Source of the DNA: an uncultured Paracoccaceae bacterium | GTDB lineage: Bacteria > Pseudomonadota > Alphaproteobacteria > Rhodobacterales > Rhodobacteraceae | Direction: 5' to 3' | DNA: 64,000 bases | Assembly: GCA_947499635.1 (NCBI GenBank) | Contig: CANMPD010000002.1 | Span: 302,720 to 366,719 of the forward strand | Shown here: positions 9,468-18,429 of the stretch, piece by piece | Layout of the letters: the number at the start of each line of letters is the position of its first letter | Position numbering within the stretch: the first letter of the stretch is position 1 | Program-made: the position numbers and the translations under genes | Notes under the pieces: generated by a model | The model's input: only the letters and a program-made list of their open reading frames with translations | Databases searched by the model: none | What the model was told of the DNA's origin: nothing

Positions 9468-10852
9468 TTGGCACGCGTCTTTCTTATATGATCCTCAAGC
9501 ACCGCAAGATCATTGTCGATCCGGGTCACTCGTTCGGGTCTGTCATACAGATCAGACATACGCGGGGGAAGAGGGGGATGCACATCTGCAGCTTTTTCCA
9601 CCGCTGCCGGGAATTTGGCAGGGTGTGCCGTAGCCAACGTGACCATAGGGACATCTGGCTTTATATGCTCATTCGCGACCTTAACGCCAACCGCACCATG
9701 AGGGCACAGAAGCTCGCCCGAAGTTGATAGTTCGGATTTGATTGTCGCAAGCGTTTCATCTTCGGAACAACGACCCGAGATATACGTCTCACTCAGGGCC
9801 TGCATTGCCCCTTGTGATACATTGAAACCACCCTCTTTCAATTCCTCCATCAGTGCAGCAACCGGCGCGCCCTCTTGGCCGTAGGCGTAAAACAACGCCC
9901 GTTCAAAGTTGGATGAGACTTGAATATCCATCGACGGAGAAATCGACGGTTTGGTTTCACCTTTAAAGTACCCCTGACCGGACAGGCAGCGGTGTAGAAT
10001 ATCGTTTTGGTTCGTCGCAACCACCAATTCATCAATCGGCAGCCCCATTTTCTTGGCAATAAAGCCCGCAAAAATATCTCCAAAATTGCCTGTTGGCACG
10101 GTGAACGACACTTTGCGGTGTGGTGCGCCCAGCGAAACAGCCGAGGTAAAGTAATACACGACCTGCGCCAGGACACGCGCAAAGTTAATAGAATTGACCC
10201 CTGCGAGTTTAACTTCGTCGCGGAAATCAAAGTCGTTGAACATATCTTTGACACGTGCTTGGCAATCGTCGAAATCGCCATCCACAGCCAAGGCATGCAC
10301 GTTATTGTCTTGCGGTGTCGTCATCTGACGACGTTGAACTTCGGACACGCGTCCATGCGGGTAGAGAACGAATACGTTTACCGCATCTAACCCTCGAAAG
10401 GCTTCGATCGCAGCTGACCCTGTATCACCCGAGGTTGCACCAACAATCGTCACGCTCTCGTTGCGCCGCTTGAGCGCGACTTGGAACAGCTGACCAATCA
10501 GCTGCATCGCGAAATCTTTAAACGCCAACGTCGGGCCGTGAAATAGCTCAAGCAAATAGTGGTTTGCACTTAGCTGTTTCAACGGCGCACGGGCCGCGTG
10601 TTCAAACCCGGCATAGGCACGCGCGATGATTTGCTTGAACTCGTCCTCGGAAAATGAATCAGACACATAAGGCCACATCACCCGAAACGCGACATCCTCA
10701 TAGGGCAGTCCGGATAAGGCCGCGATTTCGTCATGGCCCATTTTGGGAATTTCAGACGGCACATACAGGCCCCCATCGCGCGCCAGCCCTGTTAGCATGG
10801 CTTCCTCAAAGGTCAGTTCCGGCGCTTGGCCACGGGTCGAGATATATTTCAT
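9464..10852 (-). CDS. thrC: Threonine synthase
   Basis: MKYISTRGQAPELTFEEAMLTGLARDGGLYVP; FHGPTLAFKDFAMQLIGQL PLP site; VGATSGDTGSAAIEA. Confidence 0.93.
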   Translation of the reverse strand: MKYISTRGQAPELTFEEAMLTGLARDGGLYVPSEIPKMGHDEIAALSGLPYEDVAFRVMWPYVSDSFSEDEFKQIIARAYAGFEHAARAPLKQLSANHYLLELFHGPTLAFKDFAMQLIGQLFQVALKRRNESVTIVGATSGDTGSAAIEAFRGLDAVNVFVLYPHGRVSEVQRRQMTTPQDNNVHALAVDGDFDDCQARVKDMFNDFDFRDEVKLAGVNSINFARVLAQVVYYFTSAVSLGAPHRKVSFTVPTGNFGDIFAGFIAKKMGLPIDELVVATNQNDILHRCLSGQGYFKGETKPSISPSMDIQVSSNFERALFYAYGQEGAPVAALMEELKEGGFNVSQGAMQALSETYISGRCSEDETLATIKSELSTSGELLCPHGAVGVKVANEHIKPDVPMVTLATAHPAKFPAAVEKAADVHPPLPPRMSDLYDRPERVTRIDNDLAVLEDHIRKTRAN

Positions 10853-10871
10853 GTGCTTTGGCTCTTTTGGG

Positions 10872-11555
10872 TTACGCGCGGCCAGACGAACGGCTGCGCA
10901 GCACGAATAGACCAGTCATCCCCCCCCACACAAGAGCCAGTGCCACCCAAGTGACCATGTATTGCAGATGATTGTTCGGGATCAGGGCGGTTGAAACCGG
11001 CATGGGGAGGAATTCATCACCAGAATTTTGAATAGACCCTTCACGTACAACCGCTAAAATCGGTTCTGCCATAAGCAGCTTTGACATGGCGGCAACATCA
11101 CGCGCATACCAGAGATTACCATCAAGATCCGGCGGTGGCGTCATTGAATTCGCCTCATCCGGCCAAAGCAAATTACCTATGATCTGCGCCTCCCCAGCAG
11201 ACCGCGTCTTGGTCTTATCATTTGCACGGATATAACCACGGTCAACTAACACCACACGCCCCTTTAGAGTTTCCAACGCTGAAATCACCCGATAACCCGG
11301 TCCTAACCGCTCGTGCACTGTGTAAACGTGTAATTCTTGGGGACGAAAGCGACCATCGAGATGAACCGTCAAATAAGCATCACGCGCGGGGTCAGGTTTG
11401 CTGGGCAGGGCAACAGCAGGTTGGTGGATGCGGGTTTCAATGACCTCAAGCACCCCTTCTTTCCACAACAGTCGTTGATATTGCCACACGGCAAGTGACA
11501 TTAAAATGGAAACCCCGAGTCCACCAATCACGATTGCGAACATCAGCCGTTTCAT
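10872..11555 (-). CDS. SURF1 family cytochrome oxidase biogenesis protein
   Basis: Two terminal TMs, WQYQRLLWKEGVL, VLVDRGYI, HLQYMVTW; located in cox cluster. Confidence 0.88.
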   Translation of the reverse strand: MKRLMFAIVIGGLGVSILMSLAVWQYQRLLWKEGVLEVIETRIHQPAVALPSKPDPARDAYLTVHLDGRFRPQELHVYTVHERLGPGYRVISALETLKGRVVLVDRGYIRANDKTKTRSAGEAQIIGNLLWPDEANSMTPPPDLDGNLWYARDVAAMSKLLMAEPILAVVREGSIQNSGDEFLPMPVSTALIPNNHLQYMVTWVALALVWGGMTGLFVLRSRSSGRA

Positions 11556-11648
11556 ATTAATATCTGCCTTTGAGAAGAGCGAAAGAACCGTAGGCCTTTT
11601 TATGCTGGCCGCGTCTTGTTGCTCGCGGCCAGGTTCCTTGTGATGGTG

Positions 11649-12464
11649 TTAACTCAGCGAAGAGCCGCCCCAAATGTACACAGCAAAAAACAAGAACAAC
11701 CACACGACATCGACAAAATGCCAATACCATGCTGCCATTTCAAATCCCGCATGTTGTTGCGGTGTAAAGTCGCCCTTTATTGCGCGGATTAAGCAAACCG
11801 TCAAAAAGATCGTACCTAAGATCACATGAAATCCATGAAACCCTGTAGCCATAAAAAAGTTGGAATAAAATTCATCTCCGCCGAATTCCCAACCGTGATG
11901 CAGTAGCAATTCCGCATATTCATACCCCTGTAAAAAGGTAAAAAATAGGCCAAACCCAATCCCAATCGCCAAACCTTTGATCAACCCCTGACGGTCATTT
12001 TCATGCACCAACGCATGGTGTGCCCATGTTACCGAGCACCCCGAGAGCAGCAGCACCAATGTATTTATCAAGGGAAGCCCAAAGGGATCCACTTCAAAAA
12101 TAGAAGGCGCTTGGTATTCAGTCCCGACATAGTGCTCCATCGGATAAATCGCGTGTTTAAAGAACGACCAGAACCACGCAAAAAAGAACATAACTTCGGA
12201 CATAACAAACAGGATAAACCCATAACGCAACCCGATCATAACAACGGGCGCATGGTCACCAGCTTTGTTTTCCGCAATCGTATCTGCCCACCAACAAAAA
12301 GCGGCATACAGCACAACAACCAGCCCGATCCAGAACCCCCACGCCGCTAACCCTTTCATCCAGAGCACTGCGCCAAAGAGCATAACAAATGTCCCGACAG
12401 ATGTTATAAATGGCCAGATCGACGGCGGTAGAATGTGAAAATCATGGTCCTTTGCGTGCGCCAT
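11649..12464 (-). CDS. ctaE: Cytochrome c oxidase subunit III
   Basis: [68 protein letters not shown]. Confidence 0.95.
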   Translation of the reverse strand: MAHAKDHDFHILPPSIWPFITSVGTFVMLFGAVLWMKGLAAWGFWIGLVVVLYAAFCWWADTIAENKAGDHAPVVMIGLRYGFILFVMSEVMFFFAWFWSFFKHAIYPMEHYVGTEYQAPSIFEVDPFGLPLINTLVLLLSGCSVTWAHHALVHENDRQGLIKGLAIGIGFGLFFTFLQGYEYAELLLHHGWEFGGDEFYSNFFMATGFHGFHVILGTIFLTVCLIRAIKGDFTPQQHAGFEMAAWYWHFVDVVWLFLFFAVYIWGGSSLS

Positions 12465-12515
12465 TGCGTGTATCCCTCACCTATTTGTGCCTAAGCGGTT
12501 CAAAGCCGCATCAGT

Positions 12516-13115
12516 TCAATTCAGTTCTGTATCTACCCGTGATGTCATCGTCCCAGCCTCCTCGCTGGAGAGCACCACATAGTCCTCGGGTAGGTCGATC
12601 TCGTAAAACGTGTATGATAATGTTATTCTATGCACATATTTGGCATCAGAGTCGTGAATAATTTCTGGATCAACAAAAAACGTCACTGGCATCTGCACCC
12701 GTTCGCCCGGTTCAAGCACCTGTTCCTCGAAGCAGAAGCACTGTATTTTGTCAAAATACCCTCCCGCAGAATAAGGCGTCACATTATAAGACGCCTGTCC
12801 CGCAATCGGTCGATCTGTTGGGTTATAAGCCTCAAAGAAAGCAAGTCCAGTTTCGCCAATACGCAATTCCATTTCGCGTACAACCGGTTTGAAATCCCAA
12901 AGCATGTCACGATCCAGAGAGGCATCAAATCGAACTTTGATGGTTTGATCGAGAATTTCGTCGGATTGAGTTTCTGCCACGCCGGGTTGCCCACCAAAGC
13001 CGGTGACGCGGCAAAACCAATCATAAAATGGCACTGACGCCCAAGACAATCCCCCCATGACCAAGACCACAGTAACCAATTGAATAACGGTTTTCTTTGG
13101 TCCTGTAAGTGCCAT
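12516..13115 (-). CDS. ctaG: Cytochrome c oxidase assembly protein CtaG/Cox11
   Basis: VPFYDWFCRVTGFGGQ; CFCFEEQVLEPGERVQMPVTFFVDPEI. Confidence 0.93.
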   Translation of the reverse strand: MALTGPKKTVIQLVTVVLVMGGLSWASVPFYDWFCRVTGFGGQPGVAETQSDEILDQTIKVRFDASLDRDMLWDFKPVVREMELRIGETGLAFFEAYNPTDRPIAGQASYNVTPYSAGGYFDKIQCFCFEEQVLEPGERVQMPVTFFVDPEIIHDSDAKYVHRITLSYTFYEIDLPEDYVVLSSEEAGTMTSRVDTELN

Positions 13116-13120
13116 GAGGT

Positions 13121-13318
13121 TTACTCCTGCTCAGTTGGTGGGCTGAGGTTTTCAGGAAACTCAAACCCATTTGAGGTGACCTTGACCATTGTCAGTACCA
13201 GAACCAGAACAACGAAACCTGCAAGTGACAGCCCAAGCCCTATATTCAGGGATTTTCTGCGTCGGTGTAGGTCGTGTTCTTTACTCAAAGACATAGTCTT
13301 ACCACCCTCCAAGGCCAT
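13121..13318 (-). CDS. Small single-TM protein in cox cluster (CoxF-like position)
   Basis: 65 aa, one hydrophobic segment LGLSLAGFVVLVLVLTMV; sits between ctaB and ctaG. Confidence 0.65.
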   Translation of the reverse strand: MALEGGKTMSLSKEHDLHRRRKSLNIGLGLSLAGFVVLVLVLTMVKVTSNGFEFPENLSPPTEQE

Positions 13319-14255
13319 AAGGTTTTAGCAATGCTTCAGCCATGATCGCGCCAAAGTGCAGAAAGAGATATAGCAATGACAGGCGAAAAAAGCTGCGCTC
13401 AGCTTTAAAGTTATCACGTTCGGATGCGTCTTCATCACGACGCCAAATCTTGATTGCGCCTATGACGAACAAGATATTCAACACGACAGCGACGCTCAGA
13501 TAAATGAGGCCTCCAACGGCTGTGAACCCAGTCCCAACCGCTAAGATAGCGAGCAACAACGTATAAACGAGAATATGCACCCGCGTTGTACGACGGCCGT
13601 GTGTTACAGTTAACATCGGAACTTTAGCATCGTCGTAATCATTGCGCATGAACAGCGCCAGAGCCCAAAAATGTGGAGGTGTCCACATGAAGATCAGCGC
13701 AAACATCAAAATCGGCTCAAGCGTTAATGACCCCGTCGCGGCCACCCATCCAATAGCCGGTGGAAACGCGCCTGACGCACCGCCGATAACAATGTTTTGT
13801 GGTGTCGCACGTTTCAACCACATGGTGTAAATCACCACATAGAAGAAAATGGTAAAGGCGAGAAACGCACCTGCGTATAAATTCGTGGCCAATCCCAGCA
13901 TGATCACCGACAGCGCCGACAAGGCGATGCCAAGGTTCATTGCCTCAGGCTCTTCGACTTTTCCCGCGGGTATTGGCCGCGATTGTGTGCGTTTCATAAT
14001 GCGATCGATATCAGCATCCCACCACATATTTAGCGCACCAGAGGCCCCGCCCCCGATTGCGATAAACAAAACCGCACAAAAGCCAACAACCGGATGCACA
14101 GCCACAGGCGCTGCCACCAGCCCGACAAAAGCCGTAAACACCACCAAAGACATCACTCGGGGTTTCAGCAGTGCGAAATAATCACCAAAAGACGCATCAT
14201 TGTCGCGCGCTATACTGGTTGGAATACTGGCGTCACTCATTCTTGTCTCGTTCAT
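13299..14255 (-). CDS. ctaB: Heme o synthase (protoheme IX farnesyltransferase)
   Basis: ALLKPRVMSLVVFTAFVGL; NMWWDADIDRIMKRTQSRPIP; TPPHFWALALF. Confidence 0.94.
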   Translation of the reverse strand: MNETRMSDASIPTSIARDNDASFGDYFALLKPRVMSLVVFTAFVGLVAAPVAVHPVVGFCAVLFIAIGGGASGALNMWWDADIDRIMKRTQSRPIPAGKVEEPEAMNLGIALSALSVIMLGLATNLYAGAFLAFTIFFYVVIYTMWLKRATPQNIVIGGASGAFPPAIGWVAATGSLTLEPILMFALIFMWTPPHFWALALFMRNDYDDAKVPMLTVTHGRRTTRVHILVYTLLLAILAVGTGFTAVGGLIYLSVAVVLNILFVIGAIKIWRRDEDASERDNFKAERSFFRLSLLYLFLHFGAIMAEALLKPYGLGGW

Positions 14256-14341
14256 TTGGATTTGACAGGCGCAGAGGTCGCACTGCCATAGTCATATAAT
14301 GCTGTCCGTCTTTCACTTGCGGACAGTTGCGCTGTGCCGCC

Positions 14342-15187
14342 TTAATTCAAAGCGACCTTATAATCCAGCGGTTTACCGGCATATTCATCAATAGCGCCTG
14401 CCAGCCATGCATCATAGGCTTCTTGCGTTACAACCTTAACAGTAATCGGCATATAGGCGTGATCTTTACCGCAAAGTTCAGAGCATTGACCAAAGTAGAT
14501 CCCCTCCTTGCCTTCATCAACTTCGAACCATAATTCAGCCAAACGCCCTGGAACCGCGTCTTGCTTTACTCCAAAGGCTGGCATCGCCCAGGAATGTATC
14601 ACATCCGCACCGGTAACTTGCATAACGACGGTCTTACCTGACGGCACAACAACCGCGGTATCCGTGGCAAGAAGATACTCATCGGGATTATAGCCATATT
14701 CGGCAAGATCTTCTCTCTCCAGCAAGAAACTCTCGTAACCAAATTCATGATCGACGTAATCATAGCCCCAATACCATTGATAGCCTGTTACCTTAATGGT
14801 TATGTCCGCCTCAGGGATTTCTTGCTGTCGAAACAGCTGAGGCAAAGAAAACGACCCGATAACAATCAAAATCAGAATGGGCACAACCGTCCACGCCACT
14901 TCGAGAACCGAATGATGGGTAAAAGATGCGGGTTCAGGGTTCGCCTTACGATTGAATTTGAAAATCGCATAAAGCAACAAACCCGCGACAAATACACACA
15001 CCAAGGTAATGATAACTAAGATCATACCATCCAATTGATGGATACCTGTAGCAAGTTCTGTCGCAGCCGGTTGGAAACCTATGCCGCCGTTTGTCGGCTT
15101 GCCAATAGTTTCCAAACCTTCTTGCGCTGTAGCTGGAAGGGCGGAGAGGGCTGCGATAAAGCCCGAGAGAGTCAAAGCATTTTTCAT
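14342..15187 (-). CDS. ctaC: Cytochrome c oxidase subunit II
   Basis: VTGYQWYWGYDY; VIHSWAMPAFGVKQDAVPGR; GQCSELCGKDHAYMPI CuA motif. Confidence 0.95.
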   Translation of the reverse strand: MKNALTLSGFIAALSALPATAQEGLETIGKPTNGGIGFQPAATELATGIHQLDGMILVIITLVCVFVAGLLLYAIFKFNRKANPEPASFTHHSVLEVAWTVVPILILIVIGSFSLPQLFRQQEIPEADITIKVTGYQWYWGYDYVDHEFGYESFLLEREDLAEYGYNPDEYLLATDTAVVVPSGKTVVMQVTGADVIHSWAMPAFGVKQDAVPGRLAELWFEVDEGKEGIYFGQCSELCGKDHAYMPITVKVVTQEAYDAWLAGAIDEYAGKPLDYKVALN

Positions 15188-15349
15188 GTCAGTCCCTGAT
15201 CGGTAATCGTTACTTATTAGATTAGTCTAACCTGATTTGTTCAAAAAACCACCTAGATACCGTTGTATTTGTAGATTTAGGAAATCATATTCCACTTAAC
15301 AAATAAAGGCCTGCGCCTGTGCCTCGACCTGTGTCATAGCGCCGCGTCT

Positions 15350-15363
15350 TTGATCTAAATCAA
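15350..15363. promoter_or_regulatory. Perfect FNR-type box TTGAT-CTAA-ATCAA in the ctaC/tldD divergent intergenic region
   Basis: Exact match to TTGAT-N4-ATCAA dyad. Confidence 0.6.
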
Positions 15364-15380
15364 AAAATGAGGCTTTTCTT

Positions 15381-16802
15381 ATGGATTCTGCAGACTTTCG
15401 TCCCTTTGACACAACACTACCAGAAGATGAATCTCTGGCGGTTTTACGAGGTGCCTTGGCTGGTGCAGACGACGGAGAGATCTTTGTTGAACGGCGAAAG
15501 TCAGAATCACTCGTATTTGACGATGGGCGGTTAAAAACAGCCAGCTACGATGCGGCCGAAGGCTTTGGCCTGCGCGCCGTCCGCGGCGAAGTCGCCGGAT
15601 ATGCTCATTCGACAACCCTATCAATCAATGCCTTAAAACGCGCGGCTGAAACGGCGCGTTTGGCCGTCGGCGACGGTGGCGGCACAATGGCGCCTGCTCC
15701 GCGTGCAACGAACCAGAAGCTGTATACCGATCAAGACCCTATTGCGGCGCAAAGCTTTCCAGTCAAAGTCGACACCCTACGCGACATTGATGCCTTTGCC
15801 CGTGGCCTTGATTCTCGGGTCGTGCAGGTATCGGCCAGCTTAGCTGCTTCTATACAGGAAATCGAAATCCTGCGCGCCGATGGCGTACGCGTACGTGATG
15901 TCCGCCCAATGACACGTGTAAACGTCTCCATCATCGTCGACGATGCCGGGCGCCGCGAAAGTGGCACCGCTAGTGGCGGCGGTCGTGTAGGGCTAGATGG
16001 ATTGATCGCACCTGCCGATTGGCAGGCTAAAGCACGCGAAGCTCTAAGAATCGCTTTGGTCAACCTAGAAGCCGTTCCTGCCCCAGCCGGTGAAATGGAC
16101 GTGGTGCTTGGCCCTGGATGGCCTGGAATTTTGTTACACGAAGCAATCGGGCATGGTCTCGAGGGGGATTTCAATCGTAAAGGGTCTTCAGCTTTTGCAG
16201 GCCTAATGGGACAACGTATCGCCTCTCCCGGTGTTACCGTTTTAGACGACGGGACGATCCCAGATCGGCGTGGGTCGATCACTGTGGATGACGAAGGGAC
16301 ACCTAGCCAGAAAACCACCTTAATCGAAGACGGTGTGCTCGTAGGTTATATGCAAGACCGTCAAAACGCGCGCTTGATGGGAGTAGAGACAACCGGGAAT
16401 GGACGCCGCCAAAGCTATGCTCACGCCCCAATGCCGCGTATGACCAACACGTATATGTTAGGTGGCGATGCAGCCCCTGAAGATTTGGTCAAAGATATTA
16501 AAGACGGCATTTGGGCCGTCGGATTTGGCGGTGGCCAAGTTGACATCACCAACGGAAAATTCGTCTTTTCCTGCACCGAAGCTTATCATGTTAAAAACGG
16601 CAAAGTTGGTTCCCCTGTAAAAGGTGCGACGTTGATTGGCGATGGTGCAACTGCATTGAACCAAATCCGCGGCATGGGAAATGACATGGCACTTGACCCT
16701 GGCATGGGCAATTGTGGCAAGCAAGGACAATGGGTGCCAGTAGGCGTTGGTCAACCTAGCGTATTGATGGGTGGGCTGACTGTCGGAGGATCTGCGACCT
16801 AA
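15381..16802 (+). CDS. tldD: Metalloprotease TldD
   Basis: GWPGILLHEAIGHGLEGDFNRKGSSAF (HExxxH); SYAHAPMPRMTNTYM. Confidence 0.94.
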   Translation: MDSADFRPFDTTLPEDESLAVLRGALAGADDGEIFVERRKSESLVFDDGRLKTASYDAAEGFGLRAVRGEVAGYAHSTTLSINALKRAAETARLAVGDGGGTMAPAPRATNQKLYTDQDPIAAQSFPVKVDTLRDIDAFARGLDSRVVQVSASLAASIQEIEILRADGVRVRDVRPMTRVNVSIIVDDAGRRESGTASGGGRVGLDGLIAPADWQAKAREALRIALVNLEAVPAPAGEMDVVLGPGWPGILLHEAIGHGLEGDFNRKGSSAFAGLMGQRIASPGVTVLDDGTIPDRRGSITVDDEGTPSQKTTLIEDGVLVGYMQDRQNARLMGVETTGNGRRQSYAHAPMPRMTNTYMLGGDAAPEDLVKDIKDGIWAVGFGGGQVDITNGKFVFSCTEAYHVKNGKVGSPVKGATLIGDGATALNQIRGMGNDMALDPGMGNCGKQGQWVPVGVGQPSVLMGGLTVGGSAT

Positions 16803-17117
16803 ACTCACCCGGATTGCGATGCGATTTTGTGAATATCAAATCCTTTTGATTCCCGGAAAACGTTTCCTGAACTTGAGTAATCTTAATGCAGCCTCTGAAA
16901 AGGACAAATCATGCAAAAGCGCGATTTGTTATCGGAATGTGCATTACATTCAATAGAGTAGGAATAAATCTCTCTCATCTGACGAAGCAGACATTCGTAA
17001 TGATCCACAAATATGATCAACGAATTTAGCGAAAAATCGTAATAAACTGTATAGATCTTCACGACCTGTTAACCAGTTTAGAAGTATCCCTGTAGCTGCA
17101 GCAGGACGGAGTTAAGG

Positions 17118-18266
17118 ATGACCGGAGAAGCACATTCTTCCAATCACCCCCCACTCCCACCCACCACGGAAGATCAAAGGTATTCCTGGCTTCGTCTGTT
17201 GCGCTCCCGAAGAATCGGGATAGCAACCTTTTATCGGCTTCTGGCCGAATTTGGTTCAGCACAGAATGTGCTGAGTGCGCTGCCAGAATGTGCAGCTGCA
17301 GCAGGCGTCAAAGGGTATAAAATATACCCAACTCACTTGCTTGACGCCGAAATTAATGTCGCAAAAGCCGCCGGTGCGCGGCTTTTGTGCTTTGGAGATA
17401 CCAATTATCCGACACAGCTGATGCAACTCAAAACTGCACCGCCTGTCTTATGGGCATTGGGAGACATATCATTACTGTCGCGCCCTATCATCGCACTGGT
17501 CGGAGCACGAAATGCCTCATCCTTGGGAATGCGCATGGCCGCAACACTTGCGCACGACTTAGGGCGTAAAAATCAGGTTATCGTTTCGGGTTTAGCGCGT
17601 GGGATCGACACCGCCGCCCATCAAGCAGCTCTAGACAGCGGTACCATTGCCGTTGTCGCGGGTGGCGTCGACACGATCTATCCTGCCGAAAACAAGGCGT
17701 TAACGCAAAGCATCGCTCAAACCGGTTTAATCCTGTCGGAACACCCGATGGGCATGACACCGCAAGCCCGACATTTTCCTGCACGCAATCGCATTATCGC
17801 AGGATTGGGCAGTGCCACCATTGTCGTCGAAGCTGCCGCTAAATCTGGTAGCCTGATAACCGCACGAGATGCCTTGGACCTTGGCCGTGAAGTGTTTGCC
17901 GTGCCGGGGCATCCACTGGATGCGCGCGCCAGTGGATGTAATATACTAATCCGCGATGGGGCACTTTTAGTACGTCATGCTGACGATGTCCTCGCCGCAT
18001 TGCCACCCACAGCAGGACAAGCGAAACCTTTGGTAAGGCCCGCGTTACGAGATCTGCCACAATCACCTGAGCAACGCAATTTACGCGAAACGGCGGCTTT
18101 GCATCAGGAGGTTCTCACACGCCTGTCGCCTTCTCCAACTGACGAGAGTGATCTTATCGAAAAAACCACCAACGAGACACGAAGTGTCATTCGAAGCCTA
18201 ACAGATCTGGAACTAGACGATGAGGTGATCCGCCAACCCGGCGGCGGCATCAGCCGTAACTCGTGA
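17118..18266 (+). CDS. dprA: DNA processing protein DprA
   Basis: IALVGARNASSLGMRMA; SGLARGIDTAAHQAAL; VVAGGVDTIYPAENKAL. Confidence 0.93.
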   Translation: MTGEAHSSNHPPLPPTTEDQRYSWLRLLRSRRIGIATFYRLLAEFGSAQNVLSALPECAAAAGVKGYKIYPTHLLDAEINVAKAAGARLLCFGDTNYPTQLMQLKTAPPVLWALGDISLLSRPIIALVGARNASSLGMRMAATLAHDLGRKNQVIVSGLARGIDTAAHQAALDSGTIAVVAGGVDTIYPAENKALTQSIAQTGLILSEHPMGMTPQARHFPARNRIIAGLGSATIVVEAAAKSGSLITARDALDLGREVFAVPGHPLDARASGCNILIRDGALLVRHADDVLAALPPTAGQAKPLVRPALRDLPQSPEQRNLRETAALHQEVLTRLSPSPTDESDLIEKTTNETRSVIRSLTDLELDDEVIRQPGGGISRNS

Positions 18267-18429
18267 CGCGTTTCATATCACCTTTCTGGCGATCAAAAGC
18301 ACCTAAATGCTATTTAAAGCCAACATTCAATAAGTCGCAATTGCATTTGGAATTGACATTCTCCCCTTGCGCGCCACATTTCCACCACCGTAGAACGTGC
18401 TGAAACTAAACCCGAAGGTCCCTTTATTT

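Noticed and set aside
9850-10296. 148-aa minus ORF inside thrC
   Set aside because: Out-of-frame shadow of threonine synthase
15731-16318. 195-aa minus ORF inside tldD
   Set aside because: Antisense shadow of a well-supported conserved gene; Ser/Arg/Pro-rich composition
16835-16872. Tandem small palindromes (ATCAAA-TCCT-TTTGAT and GGAAA-ACG-TTTCC) after tldD
   Set aside because: Short stems, no U tract and no clear regulatory context
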